The translations under genes and the position numbers were made by a program. From JBHGYD01 sp041920415 (GTDB taxonomy: Bacteria; Bacillota; Bacilli; Bacillales; Anoxybacillaceae), in NCBI GenBank assembly GCA_041920415.1, contig JBHGYD010000030.1:25076-89075 (forward strand): a stretch of DNA of 64,000 nucleotides, written 5' to 3'. Shown piece by piece: positions 17,269-26,466 of this stretch. How positions within the stretch are numbered: the first letter of the stretch is position 1; each line of letters starts with the position of its first letter. The notes below the pieces were generated by a model. It saw only the letters and a program-made list of their open reading frames with translations. It was not told the DNA's origin and did no database searches.

Positions 17269-18794
17269 ACTCCGACTCCGACCTCATTCGCTATTTTTTT
17301 CCTGTCCGCTTTCCCATTGTTTGTCATAGGTAAAGAAGATACGTATACAAATTTTTTAGGAATCATATACGTTGGCAACAGTTTTTGCAGTTCTTTCTTT
17401 AAATATGCTGTTAGCTGGTACTCTTTTTCAAATTCGTGCTCTTTTGGCACCACTACTGCCATTAAATATTGACATTTGTTATCTTTATAGATCGGCACAA
17501 TCACTGCACTTTCAACTAAAGAAAGTTTTCTTAATTGCACTTCGATTTCTTCTAATTCCATTCTGTAACCATTGAGTTTGATCTGAAAATCGAGTCTTCC
17601 GGCACAAAACAACAATCCGTTTTTTATATAACCAATATCGCCTGTTTTATATGCTGGTTGATTATGATAGAGGAAGAACGATTTTTTCGTTAATTTTTCA
17701 TTATTAAAATATCCTTGGCTTACGCTTTTACCTATAATGACGATTTCCCCTTTTTCACCTTCGCTTACCGCATTCCCATTTTCATCCACCACAAGTATTT
17801 CAACATCTTTTTTTGGCGTTCCAACAGGCAATGATGGATACTCATTTAAAATTGCTTCGGTTATTTCGATGCTAGTAACTGCAACCGTTGCTTCGGTTGG
17901 TCCATATGTGTTATAAATAACCACATTTGGAAATCTTGTTTTTAGTTTGCGGGCTGTTTCGTTTGATAACATTTCTCCGCAGAATAAAAACGTTTCCATG
18001 TACGGCAACATTTCCTCCGAAAATTGTTGGTCCATTAAACACATTTCAACAAATGAAGGGGTAGAAGTCCAAACATTGATATTGGATTCCTTTAAAGATT
18101 GGAACAACCATTTAGGATTGGAAATTAAATCCTTCGAAATGGTCCATAATGTTCCTCCTAAATATAGACAAGGATACAAATCCATTACAGACAGATCAAA
18201 AGAAAAAGGTGCTTGATTTAAGAATCTTTGATTTTCTTTTAATCCGAAATCGGAAACCATCCATTCAACAAAGCTGGTTAAATTGTTATAGGTGACTTGA
18301 ACCCCTTTTGGATTTCCAGTGCTGCCGGATGTATAAATAATATAAAAATTTTGATCTCCTTTTACAAATAGCTCACTAGATGGCTGCTTTCCTTTATATG
18401 AAGCGATCGCATCTTCTATTCCATCATGTTCTATCATTAATAAACGATCGTGCAATTTTAGATTTGCTGGAATGCTGCCAGGCGATAAGAATAATTTTGC
18501 TCCCGAATCATCGATAATTTTTTTGACTCTTTCTTCTGGAATGCTCGAATCGATCGGAATATAAGCCCGGCCAGATTTCACCGATGCCAAAAAACATACT
18601 AGCATTAGCGGTTCCATATGCCCATAAACAATGACTGGCGAATCATTCCCTTTCATTTTTTCTGATATAAAAACGGATAGTGAGTTTGAATATTCTTCAA
18701 TTTCTCTATACGTTAGATCGTTTCCGCTAGAAGAAATGGCAACGCGATCTGGGCTTAATTGTACCCATTTTTTTATTTTGGTGTATAATTCCAT
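17265..18794 (-). CDS. dltA: D-alanine:D-alanyl carrier protein ligase DltA
   Basis: 509 residues, an adenylate-forming enzyme. P-loop-like YTSGSTGNPKG around residue 155, NTYGPTEATV near 290, TGDIGY near 380, and the C-terminal Lys in TNNGKADRKKI are all present. It activates D-Ala with ATP and loads it on DltC. A ribosome site AAGGGGGAT lies upstream; dltX precedes it by 15 bases. Confidence 0.95.
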   Translation of the reverse strand: MELYTKIKKWVQLSPDRVAISSSGNDLTYREIEEYSNSLSVFISEKMKGNDSPVIVYGHMEPLMLVCFLASVKSGRAYIPIDSSIPEERVKKIIDDSGAKLFLSPGSIPANLKLHDRLLMIEHDGIEDAIASYKGKQPSSELFVKGDQNFYIIYTSGSTGNPKGVQVTYNNLTSFVEWMVSDFGLKENQRFLNQAPFSFDLSVMDLYPCLYLGGTLWTISKDLISNPKWLFQSLKESNINVWTSTPSFVEMCLMDQQFSEEMLPYMETFLFCGEMLSNETARKLKTRFPNVVIYNTYGPTEATVAVTSIEITEAILNEYPSLPVGTPKKDVEILVVDENGNAVSEGEKGEIVIIGKSVSQGYFNNEKLTKKSFFLYHNQPAYKTGDIGYIKNGLLFCAGRLDFQIKLNGYRMELEEIEVQLRKLSLVESAVIVPIYKDNKCQYLMAVVVPKEHEFEKEYQLTAYLKKELQKLLPTYMIPKKFVYVSSLPMTNNGKADRKKIANEVGVGV

Positions 18795-18809
18795 TTACAT
18801 CCCCCTTAT

Positions 18810-18968
18810 TTAAAATTCGTTATAAATATAAGTGCTTGAATTGGTCATTTTAAACCCATAAATCATTAACAAACCTAACAATATGAGCAAATAATACATC
18901 ATTCTCGTTACCCAAAGTACATAAGGTAAGTTGAAAAATATTTTTAGTTTTTTTATTAAAAATGTCAT
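18810..18968 (-). CDS. dltX: Teichoic acid D-Ala incorporation-associated protein DltX
   Basis: 52 residues (MTFLIKKLKIFFNLPYVLWV and on) with one transmembrane segment (YYLLILLGLLMIYGF) and a conserved-looking C-terminal tail ending SSTYIYNEF. DltX is the short first gene of many Gram-positive dlt operons; its C-terminal tail carries the conserved acceptor Tyr in current models of D-Ala transfer. AGGAGGG precedes the ATG by 6 bases. It is 15 bases upstream of dltA on the same strand, which fixes the assignment. Confidence 0.9.
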   Translation of the reverse strand: MTFLIKKLKIFFNLPYVLWVTRMMYYLLILLGLLMIYGFKMTNSSTYIYNEF

Positions 18969-19192
18969 ACTGTCCCTCCTATCTCAAAAAAAATAATATA
19001 TTAAAATTAAAAACATATTAAAAGTAAAATAGAATCTTATTATTACCTTATTTCACCAAAAACTTTTGGATAATTATTTGAATATATCATTTTTTCGCAT
19101 AATTCATTATATTATATTTTTTTACAATTCAATAAAAGCATAACCTCACGCCTTAGAAATAAAAGAGATTATTGTAAGTAAACATCCAACAA
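18969..19192 (-). promoter_or_regulatory. dlt operon promoter region
   Basis: Very AT-rich leader upstream of dltX. On the minus strand a TTGAAT (19132-19127) with overlapping TATAAT hexamers at 19116-19106 is a possible but badly spaced promoter (15 bases). A long untranslated leader of some 130 bases would follow. Tentative. Confidence 0.3.
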
Positions 19193-19220
19193 AAAAAGCC
19201 ACCGTCACTGGTGGCTTTGC
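19190..19220 (-). terminator. Terminator at the end of cheW
   Basis: AAGCCACCAGTGACGGTGGCTT (stem GCCACC/GGTGGC) followed by TTTTTTG on the minus strand, overlapping the last cheW codons. Confidence 0.8.
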
Positions 19221-19669
19221 ACATGTTCCTTAATGTCCTTGACTCCTTCTAAACTTTCAAACAATCGGTTCGGATCAATGAGTGTAATCAATCGCTCTGG
19301 CAAGTTGGCTACACCGATGAAATAAGGTGTTTGCCGATAAGCAAGCATATTGACTTGTTGAATGGCCTCTTGTGGAATATCGATAATTTCTTTGGCATCA
19401 TCAACGATCAAAGCAACCGAAATGTCTTCTGTGCTAACGACAATTAGCCTCGTCCGCTCCGTTTCAACGTATGGGCGATTGTATAAAATTTTCATCGTAT
19501 CTAAAACCGGAACTAACTCCCCGCGAATACGGACAACTCCAATCATGTAATCTGGCATTTGTGGAATGATCGTTGGCGCGCTCATTTTTTCAATTGAAAT
19601 CACGTTTTCAACAGGAATGGCATATTGCTCGTTATCGACTTGAAACACGACAACTTTATTGATTTCCAT
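19205..19669 (-). CDS. cheW: CheW-type chemotaxis coupling protein
   Basis: 154 residues consisting of one CheW domain (residues 5-140). VVVFQVDNEQYAIPVENVISIE, MIGVVRIRGELVPVLD and GVANLPERLITLIDP are family hallmarks. It couples chemoreceptors to CheA at the inner membrane. It stands alone here, not in a che operon, so it may be an accessory coupling protein; a chemoreceptor gene lies at 36-38 kb on the same strand. There is no CheY-like receiver domain, so it is not CheV. Confidence 0.85.
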   Translation of the reverse strand: MEINKVVVFQVDNEQYAIPVENVISIEKMSAPTIIPQMPDYMIGVVRIRGELVPVLDTMKILYNRPYVETERTRLIVVSTEDISVALIVDDAKEIIDIPQEAIQQVNMLAYRQTPYFIGVANLPERLITLIDPNRLFESLEGVKDIKEHVQSHQ

Positions 19670-19733
19670 CTACCTTCTCCCCCTTCATTACATCGCTAAT
19701 ATGTACTGTCATACTACAAATCGTTCAAAATAC

Positions 19734-19770
19734 TAAGAGCACCCGGATCATGGATGCTCCTAGCATTCTT
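19734..19770 (-). terminator. Terminator of the pepT-like gene
   Basis: AGGAGCATCC and GGGTGCTCTT pair on the minus strand just past the stop codon. The T tract is weak. Confidence 0.5.
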
Positions 19771-19772
19771 AC

Positions 19773-20891
19773 TTATTTCGCTACTTCTTCAACAATCGCC
19801 ACGACCATTTCCGCCACTTTCACCAATTCTTCAATCGGCATGCGTTCGTTTGTCGTGTGAATTTCTTCATAACCAACCGCTAAGTTAACCGTCGGAATGC
19901 CAAAGCCTGCAATAACGTTCGCGTCGCTGCCGCCGCCGCTGTGAAGCAATTCGCACGGACGACCGATTTTGGCTGCAGCGCGTTTTGCTACTTCCACAAC
20001 ATGGTCGCCATCAGCAAACTTAAAGCCTGGGTACATGACTTGAACGTCTACTTCCGCGCGTCCGCCCATTTCCTTGGCAACGGTTTCAAATGCTTCTTTC
20101 ATTTTCGCTACTTGCGCTTCCATTTTTTCTGGCACTAATGAACGAGCCTCCGCTAAAATATCGACGCGGTCACAAACGATATTCGTTTGCGTGCCGCCTT
20201 CAAAGCGACCGATGTTCGCTGTCGTTTCTTCATCGATGCGACCAAGCGGCATTTGCGCAATCGCTTTAGCGGCAATCGTAATCGCCGAAACCCCTTTTTC
20301 CGGTGCCACGCCGGCATGCGCTGTTTTCCCGTGAATAACGGCTTTAATTTTTGCCTGTGTTGGCGCCGCAACGACGATGTTACCAACTTTGCCGTCGCTG
20401 TCTAACGCATAGCCGAATTTCGCCTTAATAAGCGACGGGTCTAACGCTTTCGCTCCAACAAGACCAGATTCCTCGCCAACAGTAATGATAAATTGAATCG
20501 TACCGTGCGCGATATTTTGCTCTTTTAACACGCGAATCGCTTCCAGCATCGCCGCCAAGCCCGCTTTGTCATCAGCGCCTAAAATTGTTGTTCCATCTGT
20601 TACGATGTAACCATCTTTGATAGAAGGCTTTACGCCTTTACCAGGTACAACGGTATCCATGTGTGAAGTAAAATAAATCGGATCGATTCCTTCTTTTGTC
20701 GCCTCTAACGTACAAATTAAGTTACCAGCGCCATGACCGGTTTGCGCTGTCGTATCATCCTCGATGACATGCAAGCCAAGCGCCTCGAATTTTTGCTTCA
20801 ATACTTTGGCAATCTCGCCTTCATGTTTCGTTTCCGAATCGATTTGTACAAGTTCTAAAAATTCATCAACTAAACGTTGCTCGTTAATCAT
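19773..20891 (-). CDS. yqjE: M20-family peptidase, PepT-like (YqjE)
   Basis: 372 residues. The two-zinc aminopeptidase motifs are in place: TSHMDTVVPG, LGADDKAG, TVGEESGLVGA, DSDGKVG and the C-terminal EEIHTTNERM. The dimerisation or lid domain spans about residues 180-295. Tripeptidase-T-like cytosolic peptidase trimming peptides; exact substrate unknown. Start ATG lies behind AGGAGGCC. Confidence 0.9.
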   Translation of the reverse strand: MINEQRLVDEFLELVQIDSETKHEGEIAKVLKQKFEALGLHVIEDDTTAQTGHGAGNLICTLEATKEGIDPIYFTSHMDTVVPGKGVKPSIKDGYIVTDGTTILGADDKAGLAAMLEAIRVLKEQNIAHGTIQFIITVGEESGLVGAKALDPSLIKAKFGYALDSDGKVGNIVVAAPTQAKIKAVIHGKTAHAGVAPEKGVSAITIAAKAIAQMPLGRIDEETTANIGRFEGGTQTNIVCDRVDILAEARSLVPEKMEAQVAKMKEAFETVAKEMGGRAEVDVQVMYPGFKFADGDHVVEVAKRAAAKIGRPCELLHSGGGSDANVIAGFGIPTVNLAVGYEEIHTTNERMPIEELVKVAEMVVAIVEEVAK

Positions 20892-21137
20892 CGAAACAAG
20901 GCCTCCTATTTATGTACTCAAAAAAAGTATACACGATAGATCGCCACCTGTCATACTCCAAACACTAAAACTTTTACACAAAAGTGATAAGACAAAAATA
21001 ATCGGACAATATGGCACACAAGCAGCAAAATCTTCTCCACACTTATTTTTCTTAAAAACATCATACAAATTTCACAATCTCTTTTTATAATAACAAAGTC
21101 CATACGCATTCTATATCGTTTAGAGGGGGGGCATTTC

Positions 21138-22493
21138 ATGGAATCATCGTACAACAACAATGGAACAGCAACGAAAGAGTCGTTATATAAAGCAATGTGG
21201 CGATGGCATTTTTACGCTGGAATCATCTTTGCTCCGTTCTTGATAATGTTAGCGATTACCGGCGCAATTTATCTTTTTAAGCCACAAATTGAATCATTTT
21301 TATATAAAAACTACTATTACATTGAACAAGGAAAACATGAATTATCGCCAAGCGAATTGGTCCAAAAAGTCATGGATAAATATCCAAAAGCAACGATTAC
21401 GCGTTACAGACCAAGTGATGCTCCAAATCGCTCCACAGAAGTAGGCATTGTCCAAGACAATGAAACATATACAATCTTTATCAATCCTTACGACGGACAT
21501 CTTCTTGGCAAACTAAAAGATCAAAGCAAGTTAATGAATGTTATAGTTAAAATGCATGGAGAATTGATGGTTGGCACTATTGGAGATCGCTTAGTCGAAT
21601 TAGCCGCTTGCTGGGCTGTCATCCTATTAGTAACAGGTCTATACTTATGGTGGCCGCGTGGGAAATCTCTATACGGAATTTTAAAAATTCGCTTTAAACA
21701 AGGCAAGCGGATCATGTGGAAAGATATTCACTCTATGCTAGGAATTTGGCTTTCCGTGTTTATTTTATTGCTGATTGTAACAGGTCTTCCTTGGGCTGGA
21801 TTTATTGGCGATAAAATTAATCGTATAGCTACCGCTACTCAGTCAGGATATCCTTCTGGTTTATGGGATGATATTCCAGAATCTGTTGTACCAACAAAAT
21901 CCGTAGCAAAAGTACCTTGGGCAGCTGAAAATATGCCTGTACCACAATCAAAACAAAACGGAACATCTACCATTTCTCTTGAGCAAGTGATTGACACTGC
22001 CAAGAAAAGAAACGTACATCCTGGATTTGAAGTGAATTTTCCAGAAGGAGAAAAAGGAGTATACACCGTTTCTGTCTTTCCAACTTTACCGCAAGACGAA
22101 GCTACTCTTCATATTGATCAATACAGTGGTAAAGTTTTAGCCGACTTACGCTTTAAAGATTATGGTTGGATGGCGAAAATGATTGAAATTGGGATTGCTC
22201 TTCATGAAGGTCGCTACTTTGGTCTCGTCAACCAAATGATTGGACTCATCACATGCTTAGGCTTAGTCATGATCGCCTATAGCGGTATTGTTATGTGGTG
22301 GAAACGTCGTCCTCAACAAAAGCTAGGTACTCCACCTCTCCCTGAAAGCAAGAAAACAATGAGAATTGTTGCAGCGATCATGATTGGATTTGGAGTAATG
22401 ATGCCTTTAGTCGGGCTATCGTTAATTTTCGTATTTTTAGTTGACTGGCTAATTATAAAACGAATTCCAAGACTACAGCTTTGGCTTTCTTAA
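21138..22493 (+). CDS. PepSY-domain membrane protein
   Basis: 451 residues with four or five transmembrane segments (around residues 30-50, 152-172, 198-220, 370-390, 415-440) of the PepSY-associated TM family. WHFYAGIIFAPFLIMLAITG, HGELMVGTIGDRLVELAACW and WKDIHSMLGIWLS carry conserved His residues. Relatives include iron-regulated and siderophore-reductase-like membrane proteins. The function here is unknown. Monocistronic, with GAGGGGGG upstream and a terminator downstream. Confidence 0.85.
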   Translation: MESSYNNNGTATKESLYKAMWRWHFYAGIIFAPFLIMLAITGAIYLFKPQIESFLYKNYYYIEQGKHELSPSELVQKVMDKYPKATITRYRPSDAPNRSTEVGIVQDNETYTIFINPYDGHLLGKLKDQSKLMNVIVKMHGELMVGTIGDRLVELAACWAVILLVTGLYLWWPRGKSLYGILKIRFKQGKRIMWKDIHSMLGIWLSVFILLLIVTGLPWAGFIGDKINRIATATQSGYPSGLWDDIPESVVPTKSVAKVPWAAENMPVPQSKQNGTSTISLEQVIDTAKKRNVHPGFEVNFPEGEKGVYTVSVFPTLPQDEATLHIDQYSGKVLADLRFKDYGWMAKMIEIGIALHEGRYFGLVNQMIGLITCLGLVMIAYSGIVMWWKRRPQQKLGTPPLPESKKTMRIVAAIMIGFGVMMPLVGLSLIFVFLVDWLIIKRIPRLQLWLS

Positions 22494-22543
22494 GTTTTTT
22501 CAGCTTTTCCTGGATTCTCAAGTTCTGCTAGTATAAAAAGATA

Positions 22544-22584
22544 TTAAAAAAGAGATGCCGAAAATCACCGGCATCTCTTTTGTT
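22544..22584. terminator. Bidirectional terminator between the PepSY gene and pccB
   Basis: AAAAGAGATGCCG and CGGCATCTCTTTT form a 13-bp stem. Confidence 0.9.
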
Positions 22585-24134
22585 TATAGCGGAATATTCC
22601 CATGCTTTTTCTTCGGACGTTCTTCGTGTTTGTTGCGAAGCATCTCCAGCGCCCGAATGAGTTTGATGCGTGTGTCGCGCGGGTCGATGACATCATCGAC
22701 CATGCCGTATTTCGCCGCGACGTATGGGTTGGCGAATTTTTCGCGATATTCTTCGATTTTTTGCGCCCGCGTTTCTTCCGGATTTGGGCTGTTTTCGATT
22801 TCGCTCGCGAAAATAATGTTCGCCGCTCCTTGTGGTCCCATAACGGCAATTTCCGCATTCGGCCATGCATAGACGACGTCGGCACCAATCGACTTGCTGT
22901 TCAAGGCCACATACGCACCACCATAGGCTTTCCGTAAAATGACAGTTATTTTCGGCACGGTCGCTTCGGAATACGCGTATAAAATTTTCGCTCCATGACG
23001 AATGATGCCGCCATGTTCTTGTTTGACGCCTGGGAAAAACCCGGTCACGTCTTCGAATGTAATAATTGGGATATTAAATGAGTCGCAAAAACGGATAAAT
23101 CGTGCCGCTTTATCGGATGAATCAATATCAAGACCTCCGGCCATAAACTTCGGTTGGTTGCAGACAAGCCCGACGACTTCGCCTTTGATGCGTGCAAACC
23201 CAATGACAATATTTTTCGCGAAGTCTTTTTGCACTTCCATAAACGAATCTTCATCAACGACCTGCAAAATGACGTTGCGCACATCATACGGCCGCACTGC
23301 GTCAATCGGAATCGCATCCGCCAAATCCGGACGATAATCATCTTCGTCTGGAACAGGTCCCATTGGCGGCTTCTCTTGGCTGTTTTGTGGAAGGTAACTT
23401 AGTAATTGGCGCACTTTGGTCAGCACCTCTTCTTCCGTCGCTCCTGAAAAGTGCGCATTGCCGCTAATCGTATTATGTACGCGCGCACCACCTAAATCTT
23501 CCGCACTAATTTTTTCTCCCGTAACCGTTTCAATCACCTTCGGACCAGTAATAAACATTTGGCTCGTTTTTTCAACCATGAACACAAAGTCAGTAATCGC
23601 GGGCGAATAAACAGCTCCGCCGGCACAAGGTCCCATAATGACGGAAATTTGCGGAATAACCCCAGAATAAATCGAATTCCGGTAGAAAATGTGACCGTAA
23701 CCGTCTAATGAAAGCACGCCTTCCTGAATACGCGCTCCACCGGAATCGTTCAAGCCGATGACAGGCGCACCCGTTTTTGCAGCTAAATCCATAATATTCA
23801 CAATTTTTTTTGCATGCATTTCCCCTAACGCACCGCCAAATACGGTGAAATCTTGGGAAAATAAAAAGACTGTTCGACCATTTACTTTACCGTATCCCGT
23901 TACGACGCCATCACCCGGTCCTTTTTTTCCTTCAAGACCGAAATCGGTACAGCGATGTTCAATAAATGGGTTAAGCTCAACAAATGTTCCTTCATCGACA
24001 AGCAATTCGATTCGCTCGCGAGCCGTTAGTTTTCCTTTCGCATGTTGTTTTTCAATTTTATCATCACCGCCGCCAAGTTCAATTTCCCGACGTCGGTCAT
24101 ATAACTCGTTAATTTTATCGTACATATCGGTCAT
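22584..24134 (-). CDS. pccB: Acyl-CoA carboxylase, carboxyltransferase subunit (YqjD; propionyl-CoA type)
   Basis: 516 residues. Two crotonase-like carboxyltransferase halves are seen. NDSGGARIQEGV and GPCAGGAVYSPA are in the N-terminal half; EDVTGFFPGVKQEHGGIIRHGAK and RKAYGGAYVALNSK are in the C-terminal half. It uses carboxybiotin to carboxylate propionyl-CoA, or decarboxylates methylmalonyl-CoA. Its ATG overlaps the mce stop by 4 bases, so the pair is an operon. No biotin carboxylase or BCCP gene lies nearby, so these must be supplied elsewhere. Confidence 0.9.
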   Translation of the reverse strand: MTDMYDKINELYDRRREIELGGGDDKIEKQHAKGKLTARERIELLVDEGTFVELNPFIEHRCTDFGLEGKKGPGDGVVTGYGKVNGRTVFLFSQDFTVFGGALGEMHAKKIVNIMDLAAKTGAPVIGLNDSGGARIQEGVLSLDGYGHIFYRNSIYSGVIPQISVIMGPCAGGAVYSPAITDFVFMVEKTSQMFITGPKVIETVTGEKISAEDLGGARVHNTISGNAHFSGATEEEVLTKVRQLLSYLPQNSQEKPPMGPVPDEDDYRPDLADAIPIDAVRPYDVRNVILQVVDEDSFMEVQKDFAKNIVIGFARIKGEVVGLVCNQPKFMAGGLDIDSSDKAARFIRFCDSFNIPIITFEDVTGFFPGVKQEHGGIIRHGAKILYAYSEATVPKITVILRKAYGGAYVALNSKSIGADVVYAWPNAEIAVMGPQGAANIIFASEIENSPNPEETRAQKIEEYREKFANPYVAAKYGMVDDVIDPRDTRIKLIRALEMLRNKHEERPKKKHGNIPL

Positions 24135-24550
24135 TCGTGATGCACCTCCGCATCCGTTTTTTCGCAAAGCTCATAAAGAACGCCGCCGGTTGATTTCGGA
24201 TGCATAAAGGCAACAAGCGCACCACCCGCACCGGTTTTTGGAGTATCTTGAATCATGCGAATCCCCTTTGTCTTTAATTCATCAATGCGCGCCTGAATAT
24301 CATCAACACCAAGTGCGACATGATGAATTCCTTCCCCGCGCTTTTCAATAAAGGTGGCAACTGCGCTATCGGGTGCTGTCGGTTCTAGCAATTCAATTTT
24401 CGACTCACCAATTTTTAAAAACGCTACCTTTACTTTTTCTGATTCCACTTCCTCAATGCCAAGCAATTCAAGCTTTAGCGTATCTACATAAAATGGCAGC
24501 GCTTTCTCGATCGATTTGACGGCAATGCCGATATGATCAATTTTTTTCAC
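24131..24550 (-). CDS. mce: Methylmalonyl-CoA epimerase (YqjC)
   Basis: About 139 residues, a VOC-fold enzyme with two beta-alpha-beta3 repeats. Metal ligands are visible in DHIGIAVKS, KIELLEP, GIHHVALGVDD and GVLYELCE. It interconverts the R and S epimers of methylmalonyl-CoA, linking the carboxylase product to the mutase encoded at 30.6-34.9 kb. The GTG start (6 bases after AAGGCGG) is preferred; an ATG two codons upstream touches the ribosome site. The far longer upstream frame is not supported. Confidence 0.9.
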   Translation of the reverse strand: MKKIDHIGIAVKSIEKALPFYVDTLKLELLGIEEVESEKVKVAFLKIGESKIELLEPTAPDSAVATFIEKRGEGIHHVALGVDDIQARIDELKTKGIRMIQDTPKTGAGGALVAFMHPKSTGGVLYELCEKTDAEVHHE

Positions 24551-24731
24551 TTCCATCCGCCTTATCCCCTTTGCTGTGTAGTATGAATGATGACCATATG
24601 TATTTTTCGATATTTCGACAAAAAATCCTGCTATTGTTTCGTATGAATTTTTGTTGTTGAAAGGCTTGTTCACTTTAACAAATGACGATACAATGTTAAA
24701 TGGCAACATTTTTTGATAGGGAGGAAATATA

Positions 24732-24827
24732 ATGTCCCGCAAAAAAACACAAAAATTAGTTGTTTATTTAATGCTTGGTTCAATGTTGATCACAACGATT
24801 TTAACCGGAATTAGCATGTGGTTTTGA
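24732..24827 (+). CDS. prli42: Prli42, stressosome-associated membrane miniprotein
   Basis: 31 residues (MSRKKTQKLVVYLMLGSMLI and on): a basic N-terminus (RKK) and one transmembrane helix ending ILTGISMWF. This fits the Prli42 miniprotein that tethers the RsbR stressosome to the membrane, first described in Listeria and conserved in Firmicutes. AGGGAGGA lies 8 bases before the ATG, and a terminator follows. It is divergent from mce. Confidence 0.8.
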   Translation: MSRKKTQKLVVYLMLGSMLITTILTGISMWF

Positions 24828-24832
24828 TAAAA

Positions 24833-24870
24833 ATGGGCGACCTCGTTAATACGAAGTCGCCCTTTTCTTG
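24833..24870. terminator. Bidirectional terminator between prli42 and yqjB
   Basis: GGGCGACCTCGT and ACGAAGTCGCCC pair with a small internal mismatch, followed by TTTTCTTG. Confidence 0.8.
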
Positions 24871-25368
24871 TTATAACGCTCCATACCGTTTTGCAATGGT
24901 ATAAAACGATTCGTTGCTTCGAATAATCAATACTTTCGTGCCAATCGGGACTTTTTCAAATAACGTTTCAACATCATGGTTGTGCATTCGTACACATCCT
25001 TGTGTAATATATTTCCCGATCGACTGCGGATTATTGGTTCCGTGAATCCCATATGTTCGACCGTCTGTCCCATTCGCATCAAAACCAATCCAGCGGCTCC
25101 CAAGAGGGTTATTCGGTGCGCCGCCCGGGATATTCTTTTTTCGGTAATACGGATTTTTCGCTTTCACTTTTACGGTAAATAAGCCCTCTGGCGTTAATGT
25201 TGTGGTTACTCCCGTCGCCACTGGATACACGGCTTCCATTTTCCCATTTCGAATAAAAGCAAGTTTATTAACAGCTTTATTGATAATAATAAACGGTTGA
25301 TTAACCGCCGATACAGAAGCAGACCAGAAGGAAGAGAGCATAATCATCATTGCTAATAACAGTCGCAT
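24871..25368 (-). CDS. yqjB: L,D-transpeptidase family protein (YqjB, YkuD domain)
   Basis: 165 residues. A cleavable-looking signal peptide (MRLLLAMMIMLSSFWSASVSA) is followed by a YkuD domain: GSRWIGFD, GIHGTNN and the catalytic QGCVRMHNHD (Cys at about residue 127). It makes or remodels 3-3 peptidoglycan cross-links outside the membrane, often in spore formers. The second in-frame ATG is chosen because AAGGGTG lies 6 bases upstream. The C-terminal tail FYTIAKRYGAL is unlike a full LysM domain. Confidence 0.88.
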   Translation of the reverse strand: MRLLLAMMIMLSSFWSASVSAVNQPFIIINKAVNKLAFIRNGKMEAVYPVATGVTTTLTPEGLFTVKVKAKNPYYRKKNIPGGAPNNPLGSRWIGFDANGTDGRTYGIHGTNNPQSIGKYITQGCVRMHNHDVETLFEKVPIGTKVLIIRSNESFYTIAKRYGAL

Positions 25369-25432
25369 ATGATTCACCCTTTGCTTTCATTTTCTATAGT
25401 GTGAAGCAAAAAGGCTAGCGACATACACGACA

Positions 25433-26410
25433 TTACGAAGTACGCTTGACTTGTTTATGTTCCTTTGTTACACGGAACTGGCTTTTAATAATTAAATATT
25501 GCTCCAATTCTTTCATCAAGTGAAGAAGCGCCGCTCGTTCTTCAAACTCTTCGCGCGTTTTTGGCAGCGGCAATCCTTCAAATTGCTTTTTCATGTCGTG
25601 AAGTTGACGAAGAAATTTGTTGGCCGTATTTCCCGGGTGAATCGCATCACTTAACTCGTCGATAAAATCGGCGATGACATTTCGTTGTTCAACGGTATAT
25701 GTGAGCGAAGTGACAAGTGGCAGCACCCGTTCAATAATTTCTAATTGTTTTTCCCGCATCCGAAAGTAATGATAATACGAATCTTCGTTCCGCAATAAAT
25801 GATTTTCGACGTTGCGCAATGCTAATGTTTTTGCCTTTTGGAGGATATCCGCTGTTAATGTCAGTTCTTTTCCATCCCAACTGCTTTCGTTTGTTCGTAA
25901 ATATTTCACGATTTCTTTAAAAATAATTCGAAATAAATCCTCGACGATCCGCTGATATTCCTTCAATTGTTTTTCGACGCTCGGCATATACATATTGACA
26001 ATAAGAGCGACCCCAATCCCAATGACGATCAGTAATAATTCATTTGCGACGGTTTGAATAGTAAAATGTTTGGCTGCATAAAAATGAAGGATAATGACCG
26101 AGCTTGTGGCGACTCCTTCTGTTACTTTTAGCCGTACCGTCGTTGGAATAAAAAAGAGCAATAACAATCCAATCGTCAGCGGATGATACCCTATTCCTTC
26201 GAAAAAGATGAACGAAAACAATATCGCTGTCACGCACGCGACAAAGCGAGCCCACGCGGTTTGTAATGATTTCTTTTTCGTCACTTGAATACATAAGAGG
26301 GTAATAATGCCGGCCGACACGAAGTTATGAAGCCCGATATATTGCGCAAGGCTAATCGAAAGTGCCGTACCAATGGCTGTCTTAGCCGTCCGATATCCGA
26401 TTTTTACCAT
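25433..26410 (-). CDS. yqjA: Aromatic acid exporter family protein (YqjA)
   Basis: 325 residues. Four to five transmembrane helices fill residues 1-150 (FUSC/ArAE-like), followed by a cytoplasmic helical C-terminal half rich in charged residues (LLRNEDSYYHYFRMREKQLE). It matches the YqjA/ArAE_2 group of putative aromatic acid or small-molecule exporters; the substrate is unknown. Start is ambiguous between two adjacent codons (GTG 26413, ATG 26410). Confidence 0.8.
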   Translation of the reverse strand: MVKIGYRTAKTAIGTALSISLAQYIGLHNFVSAGIITLLCIQVTKKKSLQTAWARFVACVTAILFSFIFFEGIGYHPLTIGLLLLFFIPTTVRLKVTEGVATSSVIILHFYAAKHFTIQTVANELLLIVIGIGVALIVNMYMPSVEKQLKEYQRIVEDLFRIIFKEIVKYLRTNESSWDGKELTLTADILQKAKTLALRNVENHLLRNEDSYYHYFRMREKQLEIIERVLPLVTSLTYTVEQRNVIADFIDELSDAIHPGNTANKFLRQLHDMKKQFEGLPLPKTREEFEERAALLHLMKELEQYLIIKSQFRVTKEHKQVKRTS

Positions 26411-26429
26411 CACTCAATCCCCTATCTCA

Positions 26430-26466
26430 AAATAAAAAAGATGATCTAGTTAGACCATCTTTTTCA
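26430..26466 (-). terminator. Hairpin between yqjA and artM
   Basis: AAAGATGGTCTAACTAGATCATCTTTTTT on the minus strand forms a stem GATGGTCTA/TAGATCATC with a T tail just past artM. Confidence 0.7.

Noticed and set aside
26040..26294. Extra minus-strand frame inside yqjA
   Set aside because: Fully inside the YqjA gene in another frame, without a ribosome site or conserved motif.
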